DNA from: Acidobacteriota bacterium
Lineage (GTDB): Bacteria; Acidobacteriota; Terriglobia; Terriglobales; Acidobacteriaceae
DNA: 50,986 nt
Assembly (NCBI GenBank): GCA_021818585.1
Contig: JAKATU010000087.1
Location: 1 to 50,986, forward strand
Reading direction: 5' to 3'
Part shown: in pieces, positions 36,401-45,192 of the stretch
Layout: each line of letters starts with the position of its first letter
How positions within the stretch are numbered: position 1 is the stretch's first letter
The notes under the pieces: model-generated
Told to the model about the DNA's origin: nothing
Seen by the model: only the letters and a program-made list of their open reading frames with translations
The model's database searches: none
Program-made: the position numbers and the translations under genes

Positions 36401-37084
36401 GAACCCACCTTCCATCGCCTGCGCCTCGACGCCAACCTCGCACCCGCCTCCACCAACATAGCCGTCACCGCAGTCACTCCCGCAAGCACAGAAGACCGCG
36501 AGTTCCACCGCCCGGAAGGCTCACGCCTCGCCCGCATCATCGGCAGCACGCTGCACCTTCTGCTCCAGCGTCTCGGCCCGCAAATCGCCGCGCAATCCAT
36601 CCTGCCCGCGCAGCTCGAATCCCAAATCCACGCACTGCTCCGCGCATCCGCGCTCGACGCACGCCAAACCCAAACCGCCCTGCACGAACTCCTCCAGATG
36701 ATCGCCTCCTGCCAGGCCGACCCCATCGCCCGCTGGCTCCTCGCCGAGCACCCCGGCGCGCAGTCTGAGGCCTCATGGACAGGCTGGCTCAACGGCTCCC
36801 TGCACACCCTCCGTGCCGACCGCATCTTCCACGCCGGCCCCGAACCGCTCAACACCGCCGCACCGCAATGCCTCTGGATCATCGACTACAAAACCAGCCA
36901 CGTCCCCGCCGAAAATATCGAAGAGTTCCTCACCGGCCAGCGCGACGCCTACAGCCCCCAGCTCGCCGCCTACGCGCGCGTCGCCCGCGCCGCATCCACG
37001 GTGAACGCAGACGTGCCCATGCGCCTCGGGCTCTATTACCCGAGGCTCAAAGGCACAAAAAATTTTGACTGGTGGGAAGGTTAG
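33437..37084 (+). CDS. addA: AddA-like helicase-nuclease
   Basis: A UvrD-family superfamily 1 helicase with a C-terminal nuclease, 1215 residues, the motor of AddAB. Walker A APAGSGKTDLL is near 53-63, motif Ia FTRAATAEMR follows, and Walker B LLVDEFQDTS is near 437-446; SVNFRS and LMTIHKAKGLGFDVVIVPG are helicase motifs IV-V. The nuclease motif IIDYKTSH is near 1150 after LRADRIF. ATG at 33437 lies inside the last codons of addB, with AGGAG seven bases upstream, so translation is coupled. It ends 21 bases from convergent phoU. Confidence 0.93.
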   Translation: MPEDFDTPLFAAQTPQQPQPSQSSTNTPANTPIDQPQRDRAIQVDGSFIVQAPAGSGKTDLLTRRFLALLAEAPIDSPDQILAITFTRAATAEMRNRILADLHKAAQPPGPDDSDRIKLARRALARAQQAGWHILEQPNLLQIETIDSLCMRIAQGQPLTARLGGRLEPVEDANALYQEAARRTIRNLGGHNFELNAAIEHLLALRDNNLADCETLIANMLARRDQWETDFPMQGEVDWGRLRSILEKPLRDEVSRTLTRARTLIQNEPLVAEQLLAVVNYAGSNHPVEPLNLLYPMQIIPTTTSIEHWEALVTLLLTKTGEWRKRFTVNEGFPPAKTSPEAREWIAKRDELMELLRNIHGLHESLRAIQTLPAQRYTDDQWTTLHHLFTTLYYSLAELRVLFAERNQIDFLYSSSAALDVLRHNIAGFAWADNIHHLLVDEFQDTSRRQHDLISTLVAHWSGDPSRTVFTVGDPMQSIYLFRHAEVELFESVRQNGIRNDHGFVFPLESLTLSVNFRSHSLLTTPLNQAFEPVFAANTNSQASPVNFTPSIAHTAAVETIHKPAFQVHAQLLDATDKQLKNARKLDLQHSEANLIADILQAHQPRIEQARHDNTEYRVAVIVRNRSHLAAIAPTLRRRGIPYRAVEIESLAERQELLDLNSLVRALLHPMDRIAWLAILRAPWCGLTLADLHVITGAGNPSARATPMLHLIEQNQHHFNPDARERLHRTVSILCRALEARPRQSQIGSFAEWIERTWHALGGHLCLNATALENTQVFFTLLDSVTPDAAQILSGEFQQQLDKLYAQPDPSVSETCGVQLMTIHKAKGLGFDVVIVPGLERGTRREDPPLITSLQRGNPQSGQPEYLIAPIGEKGAQQHRIYDWIQSQNKHRIAEETKRLFYVACTRARQELHLIGTASFNENGLAVPRPGSLLYTAWPALAGPFEAAYNQQQPESAAQLSSAEIITFPTPSQPGTLAQIAAQTDAEPEPTFHRLRLDANLAPASTNIAVTAVTPASTEDREFHRPEGSRLARIIGSTLHLLLQRLGPQIAAQSILPAQLESQIHALLRASALDARQTQTALHELLQMIASCQADPIARWLLAEHPGAQSEASWTGWLNGSLHTLRADRIFHAGPEPLNTAAPQCLWIIDYKTSHVPAENIEEFLTGQRDAYSPQLAAYARVARAASTVNADVPMRLGLYYPRLKGTKNFDWWEG

Positions 37085-37105
37085 GGCCATTTGGCAGGCC
37101 CTGAT

Positions 37106-37801
37106 TCAGTTCGCAGGCATGCTCTGCGTGTCCACGCCGTCCGCTTCGCGCACATGGTGCCGCACATCAGCGCCGCGCACCCAGAAGATCACATCCTCGG
37201 CCACGTTCGTCGCATGGTCGGCCACCCGCTCCAGCGCGCGGGAAATCATCAGCACATGCAGCGCCTGCGCTGCGCTTTCCGGCTTCTCTTTCATCATTAC
37301 CAGCGCGGTGGTGTGCGCGCTCCTGTTCAGCTTATCCACGCTGTCGTCCATCGTCAGCACCGCTTCCGCCATGTCGGCGTCGGCCTCGATAAATGACTGT
37401 ATCGACTTGCGCACCATATCCGTCGCAAGGCTGCCCATCTTCGGAATATCCACCGGCACTTCCACCTGCGGCAGCCGCTGCAAATCCCGCACCCGGTCAC
37501 TGATGCTCCGCGCCGAGTCGCCCACCCGCTCCAGGTCGGCATTGATCTTGATCACCGCCAGCGTAAACCTCAGGTCAATCGCCATCGGCTGTTCCATCGC
37601 CAGCAGGTCCAGCGCCATCTGATCAATCTCACGCTCAATCCGGTTGATCGCCACCTCTCCCCGGTCCACAAGGTCGCAAATCGACAAATCCCGCACCCGG
37701 TAAGCCTCTACCGCGCGCTGTATCGACTGCTCCGCCATGCCCGCCATGACCAGCAGCTTCTCGTTCAAATCATCCAGACTGCGGTGAAATCGAAGACGCA
37801 T
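37106..37801 (-). CDS. phoU: Phosphate-specific transport regulator PhoU
   Basis: A 231-residue PhoU with two three-helix bundles; the acidic metal sites E/DxxxD are visible in RVGDSARSISDRV and RVADHATNVAEDV. PhoU links the Pst transporter to PhoR and keeps the Pho regulon silent when phosphate is plentiful. Its ATG overlaps the TAA of pstB by one base, so the two are coupled. Confidence 0.95.
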   Translation of the reverse strand: MRLRFHRSLDDLNEKLLVMAGMAEQSIQRAVEAYRVRDLSICDLVDRGEVAINRIEREIDQMALDLLAMEQPMAIDLRFTLAVIKINADLERVGDSARSISDRVRDLQRLPQVEVPVDIPKMGSLATDMVRKSIQSFIEADADMAEAVLTMDDSVDKLNRSAHTTALVMMKEKPESAAQALHVLMISRALERVADHATNVAEDVIFWVRGADVRHHVREADGVDTQSMPAN

Positions 37802-38559
37802 TATCCAAACCTGCCCGTAATGTAATCTTCCGTCCTCTTGTCGCTCGGGTTTGTAAATATCTTGTGAGTCGAATCAAACTCGACAAGTCTCCCGTTCAAA
37901 AAGAAACCCGTCCGCTCAGCCACACGCGCCGCCTGCTGCATGTTGTGCGTCACGATCACAATCGTGTACTGGGACTTCAACTCAAAAATCAGGTCTTCAA
38001 TCTTGGATGTAGAAACCGGGTCCAGCGCCGACGCCGGCTCGTCCATCAGCATCACTTCCGGATCCACCGCCAGCGCGCGCGCAATGCACAAGCGCTGCTG
38101 CTGGCCACCGGAAAGGCTCGCGCCACTCTTCTTCTTCAGATCGTTCTTCACTTCGTCCCAAAGCGCGGCCTGCTTCAGTGATCTCTCCACAATTTCGTCC
38201 AGAGCGCGCCGGTTCTTGAACCCGTTCAGCCGCAACCCCGCGGAGACATTGTCGAAAATCGACATCGTCGGGAAAGGATTCGGACGCTGGAACACCATGC
38301 CGATCCGCCGCCGAATCGCCACCGGCGACGAACCGTTATACACGTCCACATCGCCAATCCGCACCGAACCCGTCACTCGGGCCCCCGGCGTCGTCTCGTG
38401 CATCCGGTTCAGGCAGCGCACAAACGTGGATTTGCCGCATCCCGAAGGCCCGATCAGCGCCGTGCAATGGTTCGCCGGGATATTCAGCGTAATATCGTGC
38501 AGCGTGTGATTCGAACCGTACCACGCATTCAAATCTTTAACTTCTATTCCGACACCCAC
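37801..38559 (-). CDS. pstB: Phosphate ABC transporter ATP-binding protein
   Basis: PstB, 252 residues, the ATPase of the high-affinity phosphate transporter. Walker [10 protein letters not shown] is at 37-45, the signature [15 protein letters not shown] near 149, Walker B VMLMDEP follows, and the switch His is in VTHNMQQA. The start is GTG with AAAGGGG nine bases upstream. PstS, PstC and PstA, which it must energise, are not in this window; the 216 bases upstream separate it from phoR. Confidence 0.95.
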   Translation of the reverse strand: MGVGIEVKDLNAWYGSNHTLHDITLNIPANHCTALIGPSGCGKSTFVRCLNRMHETTPGARVTGSVRIGDVDVYNGSSPVAIRRRIGMVFQRPNPFPTMSIFDNVSAGLRLNGFKNRRALDEIVERSLKQAALWDEVKNDLKKKSGASLSGGQQQRLCIARALAVDPEVMLMDEPASALDPVSTSKIEDLIFELKSQYTIVIVTHNMQQAARVAERTGFFLNGRLVEFDSTHKIFTNPSDKRTEDYITGRFG

Positions 38560-38775
38560 GTCGTCTAGCCCCTTTCACAAGCCGTGCCCTCATCTCCATA
38601 CTACAAACACGCAGGTGGCAATCCCGCCAAAAACATTGCATAGCTCGCACGCTCACACGCGCTACCAGCCTCCCCGAGTGGAACACCATTCCTACTAAGA
38701 TAAACGTCCAAGTTGAACAACTGGTAAATCTAGGGCCTGAAAACACTGCTGGAGAAACAAATCCCGGCACAGCGC

Positions 38776-40560
38776 TCATCCCACTGCCGGCGAAATCCCT
38801 TCGTCCAGCTCGTCATCCGCGTCATCGGCACCGATCCCGTCTCCGCTCGCCGCCGGCAGGCAGAAAAGAAAGGTCGCTCCCGCGCCCAGTTCGCTCTCCA
38901 CCCGGATCGTCCCTCCGTGCGCCCGCACAATGTGCTTCGCAATCGCCAGTCCCAGCCCTGTACCGCCAGACTCCCGCGACCGAGCCTTATCGACCCTGTA
39001 AAACCGCTCGAAAATCCTCTCCTGATGCTCGGAAGCAATGCCCGGCCCAAAATCCTGCACGTAAAACTCAACCCCGCAGGCCGCGTCCCGCACGCCCACC
39101 GCCACCCGTTTGCCCGAGTTCGCGTACTTCATCGCATTCTCAATCAGGTTTCCAAACACCTGCGTAATCGCATCCACATCCACCATCACCGGCGTATCCG
39201 ACGACTCCCGCACATCCACCGCCACACCAGACTCCACCACCATGCCCCCCAGCGACTCCAGCGTGTCCGCCATCAATACGCTCGCCGGAACCCGCTGCAC
39301 CGTCAGCCGGTACTCGCCGGACTCTACATTCGCCAGCGCCAGCAGATCCTCCGTCAGCCGGTTCATCCGCATCGCATTCTTCAAAATAATCTCGAGAAAC
39401 TCCCGCACATGCTCCGGCAACTCATCCGGCCCGTCCAGCAGAGTCTCCACATACCCTGAAATCGAAGTCAGCGGCGTCCGCATCTCGTGAGACACATTGG
39501 CGATAAAATCCCGCCGCATCGTCTCCGCCCGCTCAATCTCCGTCACGTCATGCAGCACCGCAACCGCCCCTCCATCTGGAGTCGGTGCCACGTTCACCTC
39601 AAAAATACGCCCCGGCACCACCGTCCGTGCTTTGCCGCTGCGTAACTCCCGCTGCTCAAGCGCTTCCTTCACGCAGGTAAGCACCTCCGGGTCGCGGACC
39701 GTCTGCACCAGCGCCCGCCCCGCGCGTACCGCTCCCGGAGCAATCTGCTGCATCACCGCATTCGACCAGCTCACCAGACCGTCAGGGTCCACCGCCACCA
39801 CGGCCTCCTGCATGCTGTCGATCATCGCCGTAAGCTCGCGCTGCTTTGTCCCCTGTTCTTTAAAGTTGCGCTCCAATCGGCTCGCCGTCGCGTTCAGCGC
39901 CAGCGCCACCTCCGGCATCGCCTCCAGGTCGGCCTCGCTCATTCGCGCTCCAAGCTCGCCGGCGGCCAACTGATTCGCAAACCCCGCCACCCGGTTCGCC
40001 CGTCGAGCCATTCCCCGCGCCAGGTATCCGGCAACAACCACGCTCAGTAGCACCGCCAGCAAAAATCCCAGCAGCACAAAGCTCCGCAGCCGGTCCAACG
40101 CCGCCTGCACGCTGTCCAGATTCCTGACCAGTTGCACCACCACGGCCCCTGACCGCGCCGTTGCATAAAGCTTGCCGCCAGACATGTCAAATGCCTGCGC
40201 GCTCTTGCCCGAAAACACCGCGCTCAGCGCCGCGCCCGTATCCAACTTCACCGCTGATCCTGATGCGGATGCGGAATCCCCCGCAGCCCCACTTGCCGCC
40301 AGCAATCGCCCCTGCCCATCCAGCAAGGCAACGCTGGTTCCTGTCACCGCTGCTTCCCGCTGCACAAACTCAGCAGGGTCGGAAGACCCGCTCCGGGCCT
40401 CCGCCGCGACCAGCGCAGCCTCTTTGCTCAGGGATTCCCCGGCCAGTCGCACCATCTGCTCACCCGCGAGGGTGCGCACCGTAAAATCAAGCACAACTGT
40501 CCCAATGCTGAGAACCAGCAGCAGGGAAAACAATATCTTGCTGAAAACGCGGCCAGTCAA
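38776..40560 (-). CDS. phoR: Phosphate-sensing histidine kinase PhoR-like
   Basis: A 594-residue membrane kinase: segment 1 near 8-28, a periplasmic part of about 130 residues rich in Ala/Ser, segment 2 near 162-182, HAMP, PAS (about 240-340), HisKA with His358 in NVSHEMRTPL, and an HATPase domain with DFGPGIASEHQERIFERFYR and GGTGLGLAIAKHI. It phosphorylates PhoB when phosphate is scarce. A large periplasmic domain differs from the short E. coli PhoR but is common in other phyla. The start is TTG with AAGG seven bases upstream, 25 bases after phoB. Confidence 0.9.
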   Translation of the reverse strand: MTGRVFSKILFSLLLVLSIGTVVLDFTVRTLAGEQMVRLAGESLSKEAALVAAEARSGSSDPAEFVQREAAVTGTSVALLDGQGRLLAASGAAGDSASASGSAVKLDTGAALSAVFSGKSAQAFDMSGGKLYATARSGAVVVQLVRNLDSVQAALDRLRSFVLLGFLLAVLLSVVVAGYLARGMARRANRVAGFANQLAAGELGARMSEADLEAMPEVALALNATASRLERNFKEQGTKQRELTAMIDSMQEAVVAVDPDGLVSWSNAVMQQIAPGAVRAGRALVQTVRDPEVLTCVKEALEQRELRSGKARTVVPGRIFEVNVAPTPDGGAVAVLHDVTEIERAETMRRDFIANVSHEMRTPLTSISGYVETLLDGPDELPEHVREFLEIILKNAMRMNRLTEDLLALANVESGEYRLTVQRVPASVLMADTLESLGGMVVESGVAVDVRESSDTPVMVDVDAITQVFGNLIENAMKYANSGKRVAVGVRDAACGVEFYVQDFGPGIASEHQERIFERFYRVDKARSRESGGTGLGLAIAKHIVRAHGGTIRVESELGAGATFLFCLPAASGDGIGADDADDELDEGISPAVG

Positions 40561-40585
40561 TTCCGGACCTTACCCCATTGACTCA

Positions 40586-41299
40586 TCAGCCCTGTCGGGG
40601 TATTTCGAATCGGTATCCGGCGCCCCGCACCGTCTTCAGATAACGCGGGTTCTCCGGGTCCGTTTCAATCTTCTCACGGATACGCCGCACATATACGTCT
40701 ACCGAACGCGGAGTCACAAACCGCGCATCGCCCCAAACCGCGTCTAGCAAATGATCCCGGCTGAACACCCGCCCCGGATGCCGAGCCAGGTAATCCAGCA
40801 GCCGAAACTCCGTCGCCGTTGTCGTCGTGATCTCCCCGCGCACCTTCAACTGCATCGCGCTCGCGTCAATCAACACTTCCTCAAAGCTGATCACCAAAGG
40901 CGTCGAGGGCCGCTCAAAGCGCCGCAGCACGGCCTTCACTCGCGCCAGCAGCTCTCTCGGAGCAAACGGCTTCGTAACGTAATCGTCCGCGCCCAGTTCC
41001 AGCCCCAGCACGCGATCGTTCTCACCTGCGCGCGCCGTCACAAAAATAATTGGAATGCTGCTCAGCGCCGCATGATTCCGCAAACGCCGGCACACATCCA
41101 GTCCATCCCCGCCGGGAACCATGATGTCCAGCAGAAACAGCGCCGGCGGCTGCCGTTCCGCATCACTCAGCAGGTTCGTCGGCGTGCCGAACAACCGTAC
41201 CCCGTAACCGGCCGACTGCAGGTTATGCTGCACAAGGCGTGCAATATCCGTATCGTCTTCCACCACGAATATTGTCTGATTCGAACGATTTTCTTCCAT
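40586..41299 (-). CDS. phoB: Phosphate regulon response regulator PhoB-like
   Basis: A 237-residue OmpR-type regulator: receiver with acidic pocket E14-D15-D16 and phosphoacceptor Asp58 (LLDIMVPGGDG), Thr and Lys in FVTARAG and YVTKPFAP, then a winged helix from about 135 with LLDYLARHPGRVFSRDHLLDA. It is expected to bind pho boxes and activate phosphate genes. It is the first gene of phoB-phoR and is divergent from the CheY-like gene. Confidence 0.92.
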   Translation of the reverse strand: MEENRSNQTIFVVEDDTDIARLVQHNLQSAGYGVRLFGTPTNLLSDAERQPPALFLLDIMVPGGDGLDVCRRLRNHAALSSIPIIFVTARAGENDRVLGLELGADDYVTKPFAPRELLARVKAVLRRFERPSTPLVISFEEVLIDASAMQLKVRGEITTTTATEFRLLDYLARHPGRVFSRDHLLDAVWGDARFVTPRSVDVYVRRIREKIETDPENPRYLKTVRGAGYRFEIPRQG

Positions 41300-41489
41300 A
41301 ATCAGTCGCGAGCCCGTTTCTTCAAGCTTTTACCTGCTCTTCACAAAAAGGCTACCGCATACGCGAATCCGAATTGCAAACATTCTGTGAATTCATACCG
41401 AGCCTTTCCAACATCAGCGAGCTATCATCACTCCCATACGCTTTCGTCTCCTCCCATACGGAGATAGGCAAAGATCGAGGCTGTAATTC

Positions 41490-41858
41490 GTGCACCAAAA
41501 GTTACGTTTGCTCTGCATCGACGACGAAGACATCGGCTTGCGTGTACGAAAAGTAGTCCTCGAACGAGCTGGTTACGAAGTCCTTACAGCGCAAACCGCC
41601 CAATCCGGCATCGAACTCTTCAAATCCGGATCGTTCGACTGCGTCATCCTCGACTTCCTCATGCCAGGCGTCAACGGTGGAGAAATCGCGGCGACGCTCA
41701 GAGAAATCCGGCCTGAAGTGCCCATTCTCCTGCTCTCGGCATACGTCAATCTGCCGGAGGACGTGCTTCAAAAAGTCGATGCGCAGGTGCTCAAAGGCGC
41801 CGGACCGGAACAACTGCTGCGTCAGGTTAGGAATATGATCGAGAATCGTCGCTCCTAA
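41490..41858 (+). CDS. Single-domain CheY-like response regulator
   Basis: A receiver domain alone, 122 residues. Acidic pair D11-D12, phosphoacceptor Asp55 in VILDFLMPGVNG, Ser in LLLSAYV, and the conserved Lys in QVLKGAG are all present, so it should be phosphorylated. No output domain follows. It ends two bases before the start of a membrane histidine kinase, its likely partner. Start is GTG. Confidence 0.88.
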   Translation: MHQKLRLLCIDDEDIGLRVRKVVLERAGYEVLTAQTAQSGIELFKSGSFDCVILDFLMPGVNGGEIAATLREIRPEVPILLLSAYVNLPEDVLQKVDAQVLKGAGPEQLLRQVRNMIENRRS

Positions 41859-41860
41859 CG

Positions 41861-43690
41861 ATGACGATTCAGACGAAAACTATGGACCAGGTAAGGTTCC
41901 AACGCCATCTCGCTGAAGCGCTCCTCGTTCCACTCCTCGCGCTGGCCGGACTCGGCCTCTTTTATGTCATCCTTCTCCACTATGACTATCGCGCGGACCA
42001 GCGTCTCAGCCACATCGACGCCATCGTCACCTCCACCGAGCAACTCCAGGAACTCATCGCTGACCAGCGGGCCATCGTCCGCAGCTTCGAAATCGCGACC
42101 GCACCCAACCAGACCACTAACCTCAACGGCCTCCGCGACCAGACCGGCGCCGGCCTCGCCAGCCTGCACAAGCTCGTCGCCTCTGACCCCGAAGCCTCAC
42201 GCCTCCTGATCCAGCTCAACGACAACTATCAGCTCTGGCTCGGATGGGCCGAGGCCACGCTCGCCGGTCACGTCTTCCAGCTCACCCCCGCGCAAAACGA
42301 TCAGCGCGGCATGACGCTCATCTCGCCAGTAGGAAGCACCATCCGCACTCTCCTCGAGCATGAGCACACCCGCCGCGCGCATCAGGCCATCCAGATCTCC
42401 AGCTTCAAGCGCCACACCATCCAGGCCATCTCCATCAGCGCCATCCTTATCGGCCTGCTCCTCGCCACCTTCACGCGCAAAAGCCTGCTCGCCGTCTCAC
42501 GCGGTTACGGTTCCGTCATCGCAGAACTCCACCAGTCCTCTGAAGAACTCGAGCGCAGCCGCAACTGGTTCCAGATCACGCTCGAATCCATCGGCGATGC
42601 TGTCCTCACCTGCGACCGCGAATCACGCATCACCTTCATGAACCCGATCGCCACGCGCCTCACCGGATGGAGCGCCTCCGACGCACTCGGCCGCTCCGCG
42701 CACGAAATCATCCGCATCTTCGACGAGCAATCCCGCAAGCCCATCGAAAATCCCGCCGCCAAAGTCGCCCTCAGCGACTCTATCCTCAGCATCTCAGGGC
42801 AAAGCCTCCTCATCGCGCACGACCAGTCCGAATCCATCATCCAGCACAACGCCGCGCCCATCTGCAACCGCCAGGGCAAAACCACCGGCGCAGTCCTCGT
42901 CTTTCGCGACGTCACGGACCAGCTCCGCACCCAGCAGGCGCTTCAGTCGTCTGAAAAGCTCGCCGTCGCCGGAAGACTCGCCGCCAGCATTGCCCATGAA
43001 ATTCACAACCCTCTCGACTCCATCGCCAATCTTCACTACCTCATCGACAAAGAGGAAGACCCTGAGCTCCAGCGCGAATACCTCGCCCTCGCCCGTCAAG
43101 AGCTCGCACGCACCATCCAGATCACCCGCACCATGCTCAGCCTCTATCGCGAGGCAGAAAATCCAGTCTTCACATCCCTCGCTGATCTCACCCGAGGCGT
43201 ACTCTTGCTCCTCGAACGGCGCGTCCACGAGCAATCCATCACCATCGAAGAAAACTACCTCGGCGACTGCACCGTAGAGGGATTCCCCGCCGAACTCCGC
43301 CAAGTCCTCACCAACGTCCTCGTCAATGCCATTGAGGCCGCAGGCCGCCACGGCCGTGTGCGCGTCCACATCGAAGTCCAGCCCGCACAAGAGCTCCGCG
43401 GAAGCGGCGTGCTCGTCCAGATCACCGACAGCGGAAAAGGAATTGCCTCAGGCGCAAGAGAGCGCATTTTTCGGCCCTTTTTCACCACCAAGGGAGAAGC
43501 AGGCACCGGCCTCGGCCTCTGGGTCAGTCTCGGCATCATTCAGAAGCACGGCGGCGCCATTCACATCTTCAACAGCCATAACACCTCCATCCCTGGAGCC
43601 TGCGTTGAAATCTTCCTTCCGCGCAGCAATCGCGCCTTCCACAACCAGCCCGTTGCCGGCCAACCTCCAGCCGCCGATCGCATCGCCTAG
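41861..43690 (+). CDS. Membrane histidine kinase with CHASE3-like sensor and PAS
   Basis: A 609-residue kinase: first membrane segment near 20-42, a helical extracytoplasmic domain of about 150 residues resembling CHASE3, a second segment near 188-206, a PAS domain (about 235-350; NWFQITLESIGDAV), HisKA with His379 in SIAHEIHNPLDS, and HATPase with ITDSGKGIASGARERIF and GTGLGLWVSLGI. The ligand is unknown. It follows the CheY-like gene with a two-base gap. Its 3' end abuts the frameshifted yjbQ on the other strand. Confidence 0.9.
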   Translation: MTIQTKTMDQVRFQRHLAEALLVPLLALAGLGLFYVILLHYDYRADQRLSHIDAIVTSTEQLQELIADQRAIVRSFEIATAPNQTTNLNGLRDQTGAGLASLHKLVASDPEASRLLIQLNDNYQLWLGWAEATLAGHVFQLTPAQNDQRGMTLISPVGSTIRTLLEHEHTRRAHQAIQISSFKRHTIQAISISAILIGLLLATFTRKSLLAVSRGYGSVIAELHQSSEELERSRNWFQITLESIGDAVLTCDRESRITFMNPIATRLTGWSASDALGRSAHEIIRIFDEQSRKPIENPAAKVALSDSILSISGQSLLIAHDQSESIIQHNAAPICNRQGKTTGAVLVFRDVTDQLRTQQALQSSEKLAVAGRLAASIAHEIHNPLDSIANLHYLIDKEEDPELQREYLALARQELARTIQITRTMLSLYREAENPVFTSLADLTRGVLLLLERRVHEQSITIEENYLGDCTVEGFPAELRQVLTNVLVNAIEAAGRHGRVRVHIEVQPAQELRGSGVLVQITDSGKGIASGARERIFRPFFTTKGEAGTGLGLWVSLGIIQKHGGAIHIFNSHNTSIPGACVEIFLPRSNRAFHNQPVAGQPPAADRIA

Positions 43691-43694
43691 CCCA

Positions 43695-44086
43695 TCACCG
43701 TACAAGCACCTGCCGATGTCGCGGCCCGTCCAGCTCCACCAGGATTACCCGCTGCCATGTCCCCAGCACCAGTTCCCCATCCTCATGCGGCAGACTCAGC
43801 CCCGTCCCAATCAGCGTAGACAAAATGTGATCCGGCACATGCTCCGGATTATGCGGATGACGACACCGCAGGTGCGGCGTTACCTCCTCAAATGCATTCA
43901 GCATGTGCAGATCCGTCCCGGGATCAAGACCCGCATGGCCAGCCCTGCGGTTGCGTGCAGCACGTTGACAAAGCAGATTCCCGATCTCCACCGTCCACGG
44001 CTCCTCGCCACCCCGTTGATCTCGTCCATTATCATTATGTCTAGTATTTCCCGATTCTTACGCGTCTCAAGCCTCAGTTCTTCCAT
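43695..44086 (-). pseudogene. yjbQ: YjbQ-family protein broken by a frameshift
   Basis: Two minus-strand frames together encode one YjbQ protein. The first, from ATG 44086 (GGAG upstream), gives MEELRLETRKNREILDI and GICFVNVLHATAGLAM, then runs into a stop at 43898. The second picks up with LDPGTDLHMLNAFEEV, HPHNPEHVPDHI and LVLGTWQRVILVELDGPR, ending at 43695. The shift lies near 43925-43940 and needs one extra base to restore about 130 residues, the usual family length. YjbQ has been linked to thiamine phosphate synthase activity. It is either a true pseudogene or a sequencing error. Confidence 0.85.
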
Positions 44087-44224
44087 CGCTCTCCACTTTC
44101 GCTGATTCTTTCCTGCAAACAATTTCATCTAAAAATCAAGTATTGCTCTAAACTCTTGTTGCGATCATTTCCGAAGAATCACAGTTGATAGTTCGGGGCA
44201 GTAAACAAAAGATCGAGGCAGGCA

Positions 44225-45163
44225 TTGAGTAGAGGAATCGCAGGCAGAACGAAGTTTGCTTGGGAAACAGCACGTCTGGCGTTGGAACCCCTGACCGGAG
44301 AACCACAAAAACCTCAACTGGTGCGCCCCGAAGAAATGGGCGTCACATTCATCGGCCACGCGTCGTTCCTCATCCAGATCGCCGGCAAAAACATACTCAT
44401 CGACCCCGTTTTCGCCAAGTGGCTGGTCGTCCTGCGCCGCGTTCGCCGTCCCGGCGTCGATATCAGCGACCTTCCCCCCATCGACTACGTCCTGCAAACC
44501 CACGCTCACATGGACCATCTCAGCGTCCGCTCCCTGCGCGCCGTCATCGAACGCACCCGCGCCGTCCGAGGCTCCGCGCCGGAAATCATCGTCCCGGAAG
44601 GCGTCGAAGACCTGGTCTCCCATCTCGGCTTCCGTCAGCTCCACACCTTGCGCTGGTGGCAGCAGTTCACAAAGGGTAATCTCACCATCGTCATGACACC
44701 CGCCCAGCACTGGGGTAAGCGCTACTTCCACGACGATCATCGCGGCTACGGTGGATACGTCATCAAGGCAGGGCCCCACTCGGTCTACCACTCCGGAGAC
44801 ACGGCCTACTTCGCCGGATTCCGCGAAATTGCCCGCCTGCAACCCAAACTCGCCCTGCTTCCCATCGGCGCCTACAACCCCGATCTCTTCCGCAGCGTCC
44901 ACACCACTCCCGAAGACGCCCTGCAGGCCTTCCTCGATATCCGCGCAGAGCGCATGATTCCCATGCACTACGGCACCTTCCGCCTGTCCATGGAACCCAT
45001 AGACGAACCTCTGCCGCGCCTGCTCGCCGCCGCGCGAAAAGCCAAAGTCGCCGACCGTATCTCCCCTATGCGCGAGGGCGATACCGCGCTCATCCGCTCA
45101 ACCGAAGATCCTCAAATCCCCACCCAGAGGAATTTCTCGATCATCCGCTCCGCATCTCACTGA
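44225..45163 (+). CDS. MBL-fold metal-dependent hydrolase
   Basis: A 312-residue metallo-beta-lactamase-fold protein close to the UlaG/NAPE-phospholipase D-like group. The metal motif is THAHMDHLS (HxHxDH), preceded by FIGHASFLIQIAGKNILIDPVF; later ligands are His in PAQHWGKR, Asp in YHSGDTAYF and His in IPMHYGTF. Substrates of this group include lactone and phosphodiester compounds; the one here is unknown. Start is TTG with GAGG six bases upstream; there is no signal peptide. Confidence 0.88.
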   Translation: MSRGIAGRTKFAWETARLALEPLTGEPQKPQLVRPEEMGVTFIGHASFLIQIAGKNILIDPVFAKWLVVLRRVRRPGVDISDLPPIDYVLQTHAHMDHLSVRSLRAVIERTRAVRGSAPEIIVPEGVEDLVSHLGFRQLHTLRWWQQFTKGNLTIVMTPAQHWGKRYFHDDHRGYGGYVIKAGPHSVYHSGDTAYFAGFREIARLQPKLALLPIGAYNPDLFRSVHTTPEDALQAFLDIRAERMIPMHYGTFRLSMEPIDEPLPRLLAAARKAKVADRISPMREGDTALIRSTEDPQIPTQRNFSIIRSASH

Positions 45164-45192
45164 AGCAAAGACAGAGCAGCGCCACTCGTCAT

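Noticed and set aside
35000..36508. Minus-strand open frame of 502 codons inside addA
   Set aside because: Gly/Glu/Val-rich shadow of the helicase gene without any family motif.
38560..38775. Pho box ahead of pstB
   Set aside because: No convincing CTGTCAT direct repeats were found on either strand.
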